A DNA stretch of 64,000 bases from Crocinitomicaceae bacterium (GTDB lineage Bacteria; Bacteroidota; Bacteroidia; Flavobacteriales_D; Crocinitomicaceae). Shown piece after piece: positions 53,308 to 62,138 of this stretch. The number at the start of each line of letters is the position of its first letter. Position 1 is the first letter of the stretch. The translations under genes and the position numbers were made by a program. The stretch spans positions 124,001-188,000 of the forward strand of contig JADJYC010000002.1 in assembly GCA_016719925.1 (NCBI GenBank), read 5' to 3'. The notes beneath the pieces are model-generated. The model had not been told where the DNA came from and did not search any database. It was given only the letters and a program-made list of their open reading frames with translations.

Positions 53308-54372
53308 TCACTCTCTTTCCAGCGTAAACGAAAATGTGGAACCAACATTTTCTGTGCTGCGCACTTTGATCGTCTCTCCGTGCGCTTCTATGATGTGTTT
53401 CACAATGGCAAGTCCTAAACCGGATCCGCCGGCATTTCTGGCACGACTTTTATCCACGCGGTAAAAACGTTCAAACAAACGGGGCAAATGTTTTTCTTCA
53501 ATTCCCAATCCATTATCTGCAACCTCAACCAGAATTTTACCTTTTTTTCTGTCTGATTTATCCATATCGAGTTCATGAAAACGCACTGTTGTATTTCCGT
53601 TTTCTGATCCGTATGAAATTGAATTGTTGATAAGGTTGACCAGCACCTGATGAATTTTTCCTTCATCGCCGTTCACATAAATCGGATCATAATTTTTATT
53701 GAACCCGAATTTAATTTTCTTGTCTGTGCCTTTCTGTTCAAGTTCTTTAAACGTTGATCTGGCAAGCGCAACTATATCGAATTTTTTTCTTTTCAGTGAA
53801 TGACGGTCAAACTCATATTTACTGATTTCATCAAGATCTTCAAGCAAATTGGAAATACGCTCAACACCGTGCAAAGCACGCTCCAGAAAATCTCTGTTCA
53901 CTGATTCATCTTCGAGTCCTCCTTCAAGTAATGTCAGAATATATCCCTGAATACTGAAAACGGGTGTCTTCAACTCATGCGCAAGATTTCCCAGAAACTC
54001 TTTTCTGAAGGCAGCCTGCTCTTCCAGTTCTTTAATCTGAGAAGCCTGAGTAGTTGCCCAGTCAACCGTATCATCGGTAATTTTTTTCAAAACGTCTTCC
54101 GTAATTTTAAACTGACGCGGATTATCATCCGTAATTTTTTTGTTGGAAATAATTCGGTAAATCACTTTGATTTTTCTGTTAATGAATCGCTCAACAATGA
54201 TCCAGAAAACCACAAAAGATATAACGGTAGTAATTAACGGTACCAGTAAAAATGTCGTGTAGCCAAATTCAACCGTACTGAAAGATTGCACAAGTATCAG
54301 CGCCAGCAAAACCAATAAACCGAGGAGCAAACTCCCAACCCCGATCATATTTATGGGTTTTGACAGGTTCAT
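53308..54372 (-). CDS. Sensor histidine kinase
   Basis: 354 residues. Two transmembrane helices near the N terminus (about 12-30 and 38-60) with a very short extracytoplasmic loop, then HisKA with GNLAHELKTPVFSIQGYI and an ATPase domain with NLINNSIS (N-box), DNGLGIEEKHLPRLFERF and GGSGLGLAIVKH. Its start overlaps the gldD stop by 4 bases, so it is coupled to a gliding gene. No response regulator is adjacent, so its partner is unknown. Confidence 0.9.
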   Translation of the reverse strand: MNLSKPINMIGVGSLLLGLLVLLALILVQSFSTVEFGYTTFLLVPLITTVISFVVFWIIVERFINRKIKVIYRIISNKKITDDNPRQFKITEDVLKKITDDTVDWATTQASQIKELEEQAAFRKEFLGNLAHELKTPVFSIQGYILTLLEGGLEDESVNRDFLERALHGVERISNLLEDLDEISKYEFDRHSLKRKKFDIVALARSTFKELEQKGTDKKIKFGFNKNYDPIYVNGDEGKIHQVLVNLINNSISYGSENGNTTVRFHELDMDKSDRKKGKILVEVADNGLGIEEKHLPRLFERFYRVDKSRARNAGGSGLGLAIVKHIIEAHGETIKVRSTENVGSTFSFTLERE

Positions 54373-54962
54373 TGCAATGAATCAGATTTCCATTTAACTG
54401 TACTCAGCATTCGGTCCATATCAACCAGAATATAATCAAGTGAGGGGCGGATGCTGTCATAATTTGGTTTGACATTAAAATGTAATGCGCCGCGCATAAA
54501 ATGATCTGAACTGTCAGTGAGGTAAAACTGAAACGGTGAAGCAGCGTCACCCTTTATATTGTAACGGATACCATATGTTTTATTCTCACTGTTAAGAATC
54601 TGTTCTTCTTCAATAGCATCTGCAAACTGGCTGTGTTCATACACAAATTGTCTGGAGCGCTCCAGTAATTCATTCAGATTGGTATCAACAGGAATGTAAG
54701 TCAGATTAAGGGTGGCATTAAACCGCTCCATAAAAATATCTTTCTTGTTACACATACTGTCTTTATCAATCACTGAAAAATAATCAGGCATATCAAAACT
54801 GTAAGGACAATCTGATGCATAAACTGAATAGGTTCTTTCGGGAAATTCTACCCGCAAATACCCCATGGGTTTGGGATAATAATCTTCTGATGCTGAAGAA
54901 CCACAGGAAGCAACAACAACTGTAAGTGCAAGGGTAATCAGAAACAAACAATATTTATTCAT
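54369..54962 (-). CDS. gldD: Gliding motility lipoprotein GldD
   Basis: 197 residues with a lipobox VVASC (signal LITLALTVVVASC) and the GldD core YYPKPMGYLRVEFPERTY. GldD is required for gliding and T9SS function in Flavobacterium johnsoniae. The gene lies between gldE and the kinase, with ends overlapping both, the arrangement known in flavobacteria. Confidence 0.85.
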   Translation of the reverse strand: MNKYCLFLITLALTVVVASCGSSASEDYYPKPMGYLRVEFPERTYSVYASDCPYSFDMPDYFSVIDKDSMCNKKDIFMERFNATLNLTYIPVDTNLNELLERSRQFVYEHSQFADAIEEEQILNSENKTYGIRYNIKGDAASPFQFYLTDSSDHFMRGALHFNVKPNYDSIRPSLDYILVDMDRMLSTVKWKSDSLQ

Positions 54963-56294
54963 CTTCTGTTTTATTTTCAGTTCGGGTGAGTTTAACGCGT
55001 TTCACTTTTCGGTTGTCTGCCGATTCTACTGTAAAAATGTAATTGCTGAAACTCAGTGTTTCGTCTTTCTTTAAAATGCGGCCCGCCTGTTCGGTTACAA
55101 AACCACCAATGCTGTCTGACTCTGCTTTTACATCTTCAAACTCTTTTCCGTCAATATCCAGTACTTTGTAAACATCCACCAATAAAGTCTTTCCTTCAAA
55201 TACAAAGTTATTGTCATCCAGTCTGGAATAGGTTAAATCTTCATCGTCATATTCATCTGAAATATCTCCCACAATTTCTTCCAGTACATCTTCCAGCGTA
55301 ACAATTCCAGACGTTCCGCCATACTCATCTACCACCACAGCCATGTGAACTTTTCTCTCCTGAAAACTTTTGAGCAAATCATCAATCTTTTTATTCTCAG
55401 GCACAAAATAGGGTTCACGCAATAATTTCTGCCAGTTGAAATTTTCAGATTCGTTGATGTGCGGCAACAAATCTTTCACAAATAAAATTCCTTCTACTGT
55501 ATCAAAATTTTCTTTGTAAACCGGTATCCGGGAAAAACCGCAATTAATAATAAGTTGATACAACTCAGAAAAAGGTGTGGAAATTTCTGCCGTTGAAACC
55601 TCCAGACGGGATTTCATAATCTGCTTCACATCTTTTTTTCCGAACCGCACTATGCCATGAAGAATTTTCTGATCCTGTGTGTCATTTTCTTCTTCTATAG
55701 TTAATTCCAGAGCATGGGATAATTCCGTAGAAGAAACATCCACCTGCTTTGATTTAAATAAATTATTGATGACAGATGTGCCTTTTACCAGTCCCTGAAT
55801 CAGCCAGCTGAAAGGAGGGTTTTGCTGAAGTAATAAATCGGCGTAGCCATAAAAAGCAAAACTGTTTTTCCATGTCTGGTTGCATAATATTTTGGAGTTA
55901 CTTCACCCACCAGCAAAATAACAAACGTGATTACAATTACATCAATAACAAATTTGAAGAGAGGCTCTGTTGTATCAGCCGGAAGCAAAATAGCGGACAT
56001 GTATGCACCAACAATTACAATAGACACATTGAAAAAATTATTGGCTATCAGAATAGTTGCCAGCAAATCTTTTGGTTTATTCAAAAGAGCCAGGGCATGT
56101 TCTGAAGCTTTCGAATTTATTTTTTGAATTTCCTGAAGTTCAGTTGGGCTTAAGGAGAAAAAAGAAACTTCAGAAGCGGATGCCATTGCAGAACCGCAAA
56201 GAAGCAAAATCAGCACAACACAACAGATAATAAACGGAGTTAAAGAAACACTCCAGTCAATATTCAATAAGATAAAATGCGAGGGTAAGTCCAA
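54955..56294 (-). CDS. gldE: Gliding-associated protein GldE, CorC/CBS type (frameshifted)
   Basis: About 445 residues. N-terminal membrane domain (DUF21; about 4-140) with EVSFFSLSP, two CBS domains (KSRLEVSTAEISTPFSE..., VHMAVVVDEYGGTSGIVTLED), and a C-terminal CorC_HlyC domain. Near 55812 a C is missing, splitting the gene into 56294-55800 and 55743-54955; the bridge reads PFSWLIQGLVKGTSVINN. Known to help GldD in gliding. The end overlaps gldD by 8 bases. Confidence 0.88.
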
Positions 56295-56315
56295 AACAAA
56301 TTTTTTAGTTCAACA

Positions 56316-56756
56316 TCAGAATGGCAACGCATCCGTTGGGTCATCCTTAATATCCATTGGCGGCAAATCCTTGTTTTCGATTGTAGGCGGATAGGTTTTA
56401 TGCGTTTCACCGGCATTTTCATTTTTCGAAAGCATCACCATCTGATCAGCAACAATTTCTGTTGCATATTTCATCTGCTGATTTTCATCCTGCCAGGAAC
56501 GCGTTTTCAGTTTTCCTTCAATGTAAACCTTCATACCTTTTTTGAGATAATTCTCAGCAATTTTGGCCAGACCTCTCCAAAGAACTACATTGTGCCAGTC
56601 TGTAATTTCTCTTTTTTCACCGGAATTTTTATCGGTAAAAGTTTCAGATGTTGCCAATGGAAATTTTGCAACAGACACTCCGTTTTCCAGATACCTTACC
56701 TCTGGGTCTTTACCCAGATTGCCAACCAGAATAACTTTATTTACCCTTCCCGCCAC
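56316..56756 (-). CDS. ssb: Single-stranded DNA-binding protein
   Basis: 146 residues, OB fold with RVNKVILVGNLGKDPEVRYL, DWHNVVLWRGLAKIAENYLK and VYIEGKLKTRSW, ending in the acidic ...DPTDALPF tail that binds partner proteins. Protects ssDNA in replication and repair. The next gene, gldE, starts about 20 bases later. Confidence 0.95.
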   Translation of the reverse strand: MAGRVNKVILVGNLGKDPEVRYLENGVSVAKFPLATSETFTDKNSGEKREITDWHNVVLWRGLAKIAENYLKKGMKVYIEGKLKTRSWQDENQQMKYATEIVADQMVMLSKNENAGETHKTYPPTIENKDLPPMDIKDDPTDALPF

Positions 56757-56781
56757 AGCTTTTATGTACTTTACAAATATA

Positions 56782-57816
56782 CTATTTATGCAAACTGCAG
56801 TGTTTACTTTCCAGATATCTTATTAACAGACGGGGCATCGGGTACTTATCCAAATCCTTTATTAATACTGATGTTTCACCTTTTTTAGAAACAATTTTTT
56901 TAACAGATACAAACCAGAATGTGGCTTCAATTTTCTGATGAGAAAGAATATGTGTCAGGTGTAATTCCCGGTTAACAGAAACAGGATGCAATTTTCTGAT
57001 CTGATTTTCAATTTGCTTTTCAGACTCATCAGACTCCACCATTCTGAAATCATACAAACCAGTCCAGATATCTTTTTCAGCGCGTTTTTTAAGAATAACT
57101 TTTTTACCATCCGTGATGACCAGATAGTGAAAATTTCTTTTTCTGATTTTTGTTTTACCCTGTTTAACAGGATAATTCAACGAAGTTTTATCTGCAAAAG
57201 AAAGACAAAGATGACTTATGGGGCAATGTTCACAATCAGGCTTTGACGGTGTACATACCAGTGAACCAATTTCCATCAGTGCCTGATTATGTGTTCCGGG
57301 ATTTTTTGGATCAATCAGTTCATCTGCCAGCAGCTGAAATTCTTTTTTTCCGGCGGAGGAATCAATTGGTGTGTCAACTTTAAAAACGCGGCTCAATACT
57401 CTGTAAACATTTCCATCCACAACTGCGTGCGGCAAATCAAATGCAATAGATGCAACTGCCGCCGCTGTATATTCACCCACTCCTTTCAGTGACATTATTT
57501 CTGAATATGTTGAAGGGAATTTGCCTTTGTGTTTTTGCAAAACTGTCTTTGCAGCTGCGTGAAGATTGCGGGCCCGGCTGTAATAGCCAAGTCCCTGCCA
57601 CAGGTTCAGTACCTGATCTTCTGATGCATCTGCAAGATCTTTAACAGCGGGGAATTTTTCTACAAACCTGTTGTAGTAAGGCATACCTTGTTCAACACGT
57701 GTTTGCTGTAAAATCACTTCAGACAACCAAATATGATATGGGTTTTTGGTTGAACGCCAGGGTAGTTCGCGCTGGTTTTGTCTATACCATTTTTGTATTG
57801 ATGTCGTAAAATCCAC
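56782..57816 (-). CDS. mutY: A/G-specific adenine glycosylase
   Basis: 344 residues. Removes A mispaired with 8-oxoG. Helix-hairpin-helix with LKGVGEYTAAAVASIAF and catalytic VVDGNV(Y), catalytic Glu region WLSEVILQQTRVEQ, a 4Fe-4S cluster motif C-x6-C-x2-C-x5-C (CTPSKPDCEHCPISHLC), and a C-terminal NUDIX-like domain. All intact. The end is 25 bases upstream of ssb. Confidence 0.94.
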   Translation of the reverse strand: MDFTTSIQKWYRQNQRELPWRSTKNPYHIWLSEVILQQTRVEQGMPYYNRFVEKFPAVKDLADASEDQVLNLWQGLGYYSRARNLHAAAKTVLQKHKGKFPSTYSEIMSLKGVGEYTAAAVASIAFDLPHAVVDGNVYRVLSRVFKVDTPIDSSAGKKEFQLLADELIDPKNPGTHNQALMEIGSLVCTPSKPDCEHCPISHLCLSFADKTSLNYPVKQGKTKIRKRNFHYLVITDGKKVILKKRAEKDIWTGLYDFRMVESDESEKQIENQIRKLHPVSVNRELHLTHILSHQKIEATFWFVSVKKIVSKKGETSVLIKDLDKYPMPRLLIRYLESKHCSLHK

Positions 57817-57877
57817 TCTTTATATAAAAAATGCCAAGTTCTGTCTAAATTCTTTTAATACTTCAATGAATATCAGT

Positions 57878-57885
57878 TATTTTTG
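57878..57885 (+). promoter_or_regulatory. Probable -7 element of the HU gene
   Basis: TATTTTTG matches TAnnTTTG about 33 bases before the HU start; no clear TTTG is seen at the -33 position. Confidence 0.4.
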
Positions 57886-57917
57886 CGCTCAAATTAAACC
57901 GAATAAATCACCAAGTT

Positions 57918-58208
57918 ATGACAAAAGCAGATATTGTAACCGAAATCGCAGATCAGACAGGAATTGAAAAAGTAGCAGTACAGGCAACTGTAGAGGCTTT
58001 CATGAACTCTGTAAAAAACTCACTTATTAAAGGTGACAACGTTTATCTGAGAGGTTTTGGTTCTTTTATTATTAAAGAAAGAGCAGAAAAAACAGGCAGA
58101 AACATCTCTAAAAATGAGTCTATCATTATCCCTGCTCACAACATTCCTGCTTTCAAACCGGCTAAAACATTTGTAGAAGAAGTAAAAGACCACGTAGTGG
58201 TTAAATAA
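57918..58208 (+). CDS. HU-type DNA-binding protein
   Basis: 96 residues, typical HU/IHF family: MTKADIVTEIADQTG, GFGSFIIKERAEKTGRN and an IIIPAHNIPAFKPAKTF arm-to-core region. It bends DNA and organises the nucleoid. A conserved neighbour of the COX24-type gene and rng in Bacteroidota. Confidence 0.93.
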   Translation: MTKADIVTEIADQTGIEKVAVQATVEAFMNSVKNSLIKGDNVYLRGFGSFIIKERAEKTGRNISKNESIIIPAHNIPAFKPAKTFVEEVKDHVVVK

Positions 58209-58212
58209 TTTT

Positions 58213-58243
58213 GTTGCAAAACAAATTACTTTTTCTATCTTTG
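58213..58243 (+). promoter_or_regulatory. Bacteroidota-type promoter upstream of the COX24-type gene
   Basis: TTG at 58214-58216, a 19-base spacer and TATCTTTG at 58236-58243. The predicted start is about 58250, which places it before the hairpin at 58272-58299. Confidence 0.5.
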
Positions 58244-58271
58244 ACCTCCCAATTTAAAGGAGTATGTGATT

Positions 58272-58299
58272 AAACTTCCTGCAAAACAGGAAGTTTTTT
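58272..58299 (+). terminator. Terminator hairpin downstream of HU, possible attenuator
   Basis: A perfect 10-bp stem AAACTTCCTG (58272-58281) and CAGGAAGTTT (58287-58296), loop CAAAA, then T-rich sequence to 58299. It lies about 64 bases after the HU stop and about 22 bases after the promoter-predicted start, so it may end HU transcripts, attenuate the next gene, or both. Confidence 0.75.
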
Positions 58300-58341
58300 A
58301 TATAATATTAACTGATTTACTAATAATTAAAAACACTAGCT

Positions 58342-58434
58342 ATGCCAAGCGGAAAAAAGAGAAAAAGACATAAAATGGCAACTCACAAGAGAAAAAAGAG
58401 ACTAAGAAAAAACAGACACAAAAAGAAAAAATAG
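58342..58434 (+). CDS. AURKAIP1/COX24-type small basic protein
   Basis: 30 residues, almost all Lys, Arg and His (MPSGKKRKRHKMATHKR...KKKK). The sequence matches the short Bacteroidota protein annotated as AURKAIP1/COX24 domain, related to mitoribosomal mS38 and the mycobacterial bS22, so it may be a ribosomal accessory protein. Too short for most gene finders, but conserved position between HU and rng supports it. Confidence 0.75.
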   Translation: MPSGKKRKRHKMATHKRKKRLRKNRHKKKK

Positions 58435-58497
58435 TCTCTGAAAGGGATTGATTTGATCTTTGTCTGTTGTCCTGGAAAGGACAAATTATTAATTGTC

Positions 58498-58530
58498 AAA
58501 ACTTAGTGGCTGTGGCTACTAAGTTTTCTT
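58498..58530 (+). terminator. Terminator between the COX24-type gene and rng
   Basis: A 13-bp stem (58498-58510 with 58515-58527) with one G-T wobble and a TGTG loop, followed by CTTAGTTT. A smaller hairpin TTGTCC/GGACAA (58467-58484) precedes it. Confidence 0.65.
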
Positions 58531-58553
58531 AGTTTATCTTAAAATCTATTCTT

Positions 58554-60109
58554 GTGAATTTCGAACTCGTTGTTAATTCTAAACCGGGTGGAATTTGGAT
58601 AGCTCTTCTGCGTGAAGGAAAGTTAATTGAACTGCACGAAGAGAAAGGGAATACAGATTTTACCGTTGGTGATATTTATCTGGGAAAAGTACGTAAAGTT
58701 GTTCCCAACCTGAATGCTGCTTTCGTAAATGTTGGATACGAAAAAGATGCGTTTCTTCATTATCTCGATCTTGGACCTCAGTTTAAGTCGCTGGATAAAT
58801 TTACTCAGGATACCCTGCGTGAAAAACAAAATGTTTCAGACTTACTCTACTTCAAACCTGAACAGGATATTCAGAAAGAAGGAAAAATTACAGATGTCTT
58901 AACCTCATCGCGTGAAATTCTTGTACAGGTAGCCAAAGAACCAATTTCGGCAAAAGGACCCAGATTAAGTTCTGAAGTCACTCTGGCCGGAAGATACATT
59001 GTACTGGTGCCATTTTCAAACAAAATTTCTGTTTCCCAGAAAATTCGCGAAAGCGCTGAAAGAGACCGTTTGCGGGATATTGTAAAAAGCATACTTCCAA
59101 AAAACTTTGGTGTTATCATACGCACTGTTGCTGAAAACCGCAAAATTGTTGAGATTGATACCGATTTGCGGGATTTGCTTTCACGCTGGAAACAAATGCA
59201 TACCAATCTCAAAACAGCAAAATCTCCTGCACGTGTATTGGGTGAGCTGAACAGAGCGTCTTCATTGCTGCGTGATTTGCTGAATGAAAATTTTTCACGC
59301 ATTCATATCAATGACAAAGCGCTGCTTGATGAAATGAAGGAATATGTTTCTTCCATTTCTCCTGACAAGGCAAACATTCTGAAATTGTATGATGGCAAAC
59401 ATGACATCTTTGAACATTTCGGAATCAACAAACAGATAAAAATTCTTTTTGGTAAAAAAGTTCCGCTGGCAAGCGGCGGTTACCTGATCATTGAACATAC
59501 TGAAGCCATGCACGTCATTGACGTAAACAGCGGTAACAGAAGTTCAGCCGGTGACACGCAGGAAAAAATGCTATCTCAGTGAATCTTGAAGCCGCTGAAG
59601 AAATTGCGCGCGTTTTGCGTTTACGTGATATGGGCGGTATTATCTGTATTGACTTCATTGACATGCACAGCAAAGAGAATAATAAACTTCTTCTTGAAAA
59701 ACTGAAGGAGTTTATGAAACCTGACCGTGCAAAACACAGCATCATTCCACCAAGCAAATTTGGTGTGGTTGAAATTACCCGCCAGCGTGTGCGTCCTGTA
59801 ACAGATATAGAAACATCTGAAGTTTGTCCAAGCTGCGGAGGCAGCGGAAAAATTCAGGCATCTATCATGTTCACAGACGAAATTGAAAATCAGCTCAATT
59901 ATTTATTGCTCGACAGAAAAGAGAAAAAAATATCACTACTTGTTCACCCTTATCTGGAAGCTTACTTCAAAAAAGGAGGTTTCCTGAGATCCAAACAATG
60001 GAAATGGTATTTCAAATTTAAAAAGTGGATTCAGGTACACGCTGTCAATGAACATCAGTTTCTGGAATATCATTTTAAAAATTCCAATAACGAGTTAATT
60101 GAATTTTAA
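58554..60109 (+). CDS. rng: Ribonuclease G/E family (frameshifted)
   Basis: About 518 residues. GTG start at 58554. S1-type domain near the N terminus (FTVGDIYLGKVRKVVPNLNAAFVNVGYEKDAFL), then the catalytic RNase E/G domain with HVIDVNSGN and RDMGGIICIDFIDM, a zinc-link-like CPSCGGSG near the C terminus. One A is missing at about 59568 (AAAAAATGC), splitting the gene at 59582; the bridge reads NAISVNLEAAEEIARVLR. Processes rRNA and mRNA. RecX follows after 6 bases. Confidence 0.92.
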
Positions 60110-60115
60110 GATTTT

Positions 60116-60586
60116 ATGAGTGATTCGCCGTCATATACCTTGATTGAAGCGAAACCTAAAATTGAATCTTATTGTGCGTATCAGGAACGGTGTGACTATG
60201 AAGTCAGGCAAAAACTTTATTCCTGGGGCCTTTCATCAGAAGATGTCAACGCATTAATTGCACATCTTATCACTCACAATTATCTCAATGAAGAACGATT
60301 TGCGGAAGCTTTCGTCAGTGGAAAATTCCGCATAAAAAAATGGGGAAGAATAAAAATATTACGTGAACTGAAAATGAGAAAAATTTCCAGTTACTCCATT
60401 CAAAAAGCGCTTGAACAGATTGATGACAATGAGTATCTGCAAACCATGCGTCATCTGCTTGAATACAAATCCAAAACCACTAAAGGGAAAAACGAATGGG
60501 ATAAACAAAACAAACTCAAACGTTATCTTGCTTCAAAAGGGTATGAAACGGAATTGATTTTTGAACTGTTTAAATCAGAAGATTAA
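60116..60586 (+). CDS. recX: RecX family regulatory protein
   Basis: 156 residues made of three-helix repeats (EVRQKLYSWGLSSEDVNALI, FRIKKWGRIKILRELKMRKIS). RecX controls RecA filaments. The start lies 6 bases after rng and the stop is 6 bases from the convergent cold-shock gene. No recA is in the window. Confidence 0.88.
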   Translation: MSDSPSYTLIEAKPKIESYCAYQERCDYEVRQKLYSWGLSSEDVNALIAHLITHNYLNEERFAEAFVSGKFRIKKWGRIKILRELKMRKISSYSIQKALEQIDDNEYLQTMRHLLEYKSKTTKGKNEWDKQNKLKRYLASKGYETELIFELFKSED

Positions 60587-60592
60587 AACAGA

Positions 60593-61066
60593 TTATTCCG
60601 GACGCTGGATTTTTACGTTCACGGCTTTTAATCCACGCTGTGCGGCTTCAATATTGAAAGTCACTGTATCATTTTCTTTGATAGGCTCAGTAAGATCATT
60701 CACGTGAACAAAATAACTTTCATTTTTTGTAATTCCTTTGATGAAACCATACCCTTTATCCGTATTGAAAAACTGAACTTTTCCGGTATGCACCTGTTCT
60801 GCTTCATCAGCAATATCTTCATAAACAGGGGTGCTTATAACAATAGAAGAAGCATCTACTTCTTTTTTCTTTTTGTTGGGATCAGGCGCAACACTTGTAA
60901 TCATGCCGTTTTCATCAACATAAGCAATCATATCTTCAAAGGACTTTTTGCCGGTACTTTTTTCCCGTTCTTTACGATCAAGTTTTCTTTTTTCCTTGTC
61001 GTCCTTTTTCTTTTTGCGAATAGTTTCTTTCTCTTTTTTGTTCCAGGTTTCTCTCGATTTACTCAG
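60593..61066 (-). CDS. Cold-shock-domain protein with a basic N-terminal extension, CTG or damaged start
   Basis: About 157 residues. The last 70 residues carry a cold-shock fold (GKVQFFNTDKGYGFIKG, SYFVHVNDL). The open frame extends upstream past the internal ATG (60931) through a Lys-rich stretch (SKSRETWNKKEKE...KKKKDDKEKRKLDRKERE) that matches the N terminus of known flavobacterial members; the only possible start is CTG at 61066, directly after an in-frame ATA and stop. Thus the real start is CTG or an ATG with one wrong base. An RNA-chaperone-type role is likely. Confidence 0.75.
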   Translation of the reverse strand: MSKSRETWNKKEKETIRKKKKDDKEKRKLDRKEREKSTGKKSFEDMIAYVDENGMITSVAPDPNKKKKEVDASSIVISTPVYEDIADEAEQVHTGKVQFFNTDKGYGFIKGITKNESYFVHVNDLTEPIKENDTVTFNIEAAQRGLKAVNVKIQRPE

Positions 61067-61221
61067 TATTTATTTTTAGATGTATTAAAAAAACAGCGAT
61101 TGATTTTAGGTATGACGAACCAAAGCTCGGCAACGGAAAATTTCTCCGGTATTGACAAGCTCCGGTAAAACCCACATTCCTGACCAGAATGAATTTTGAA
61201 TTTGAACAGATTCCTGTTTTG

Positions 61222-61229
61222 CAAAGGTA
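61222..61229 (-). promoter_or_regulatory. Possible promoter and long leader of the cold-shock gene
   Basis: On the minus strand TACCTTTG fits TAnnTTTG. The predicted start near 61215 would give an untranslated leader of about 150 bases, like the long leaders of cold-shock mRNAs. No -33 element is clear. Confidence 0.4.
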
Positions 61230-61252
61230 GTGTAAAATTATGATCTGACCAT

Positions 61253-62002
61253 CTATTGTTTAGGCCTTATGAAAATCAATTTGAATCTGCCTTTCTGATT
61301 TGTTCGCTCCTCAATATCAAATTTGCCGGTGGACTGAATCAATAAAGTCAGTTTTTGAAATCCAAAATTACGGGAGTCAAAATTGGGTTGTTTTTTCTGA
61401 AGAAGACTTCCCACATCACCCAAAAATGCCCAGCCGCTTTCATCCATTACATCCTGCACGGTTGACTGAATAAAACTGATCACTTTGGGTGTCAGTGATT
61501 CCAGTTTCACTTTTGATTTTTGCGTATCTTTTGTTTTGGAAGAATTTTCAGTAAGTACAGTTTGGGCAGATTTAAGAATTTCCAGATAGATGAATTTATC
61601 ACAGGCAACTATAAATGGCTGCGGTGTTTTATGTTCACCCATTCCAATCACATTCATTCCGGCTTCTCTCAACCTGATTGCAAGACGTGTAAAATCACTG
61701 TCACTTGAAACAATACAAAATCCATCTACCCGCTGTGAATATAATATATCCATTGCATCAATAATCATGGCAGAATCCGTTGCGTTTTTACCGGTCGTGT
61801 AACCGTATTGCTGAACAGGAACTATTGCATTTTCAAGCAGGACTCCTTTCCATTTTCCCAGTCTTGGATTTGTCCAGTCACCATAAATCCGTTTTATTGA
61901 CGGAATTCCATATTTTGCAATTTCTTCCAGCATTTCTTTAACCTGTGCTGAAGGCACATTATCACCGTCAATTAATACGGCCAGTTTTTTTTCTTTTTCC
62001 AT
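61253..62002 (-). CDS. NYN-domain protein with C-terminal OST-HTH/LOTUS domain
   Basis: 249 residues. NYN (PIN-like) nuclease core at 1-~140 with acids D12 and D14 (LIDGDNVP), DAMDI and SSDSDF. The C-terminal part (about 165-249, GWAFLGDVGSLLQKKQPNFDSRNFG) is an OST-HTH/LOTUS RNA-binding-type domain. This arrangement suggests an RNA-cleaving or RNA-handling protein; the target is unknown. Independent gene. Confidence 0.85.
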   Translation of the reverse strand: MEKEKKLAVLIDGDNVPSAQVKEMLEEIAKYGIPSIKRIYGDWTNPRLGKWKGVLLENAIVPVQQYGYTTGKNATDSAMIIDAMDILYSQRVDGFCIVSSDSDFTRLAIRLREAGMNVIGMGEHKTPQPFIVACDKFIYLEILKSAQTVLTENSSKTKDTQKSKVKLESLTPKVISFIQSTVQDVMDESGWAFLGDVGSLLQKKQPNFDSRNFGFQKLTLLIQSTGKFDIEERTNQKGRFKLIFIRPKQ

Positions 62003-62138
62003 AGTATAAAATAATTCGCCGCAGAAAAATTAATCTCTGACTCTTAATCCGGAAACAATCTCAAAAAAGTGTGTGAAAATTTGAAATAACAGAAACCCGG
62101 AGCGGGCGATATTTTATAAAGATACGGAATTTAATTTA

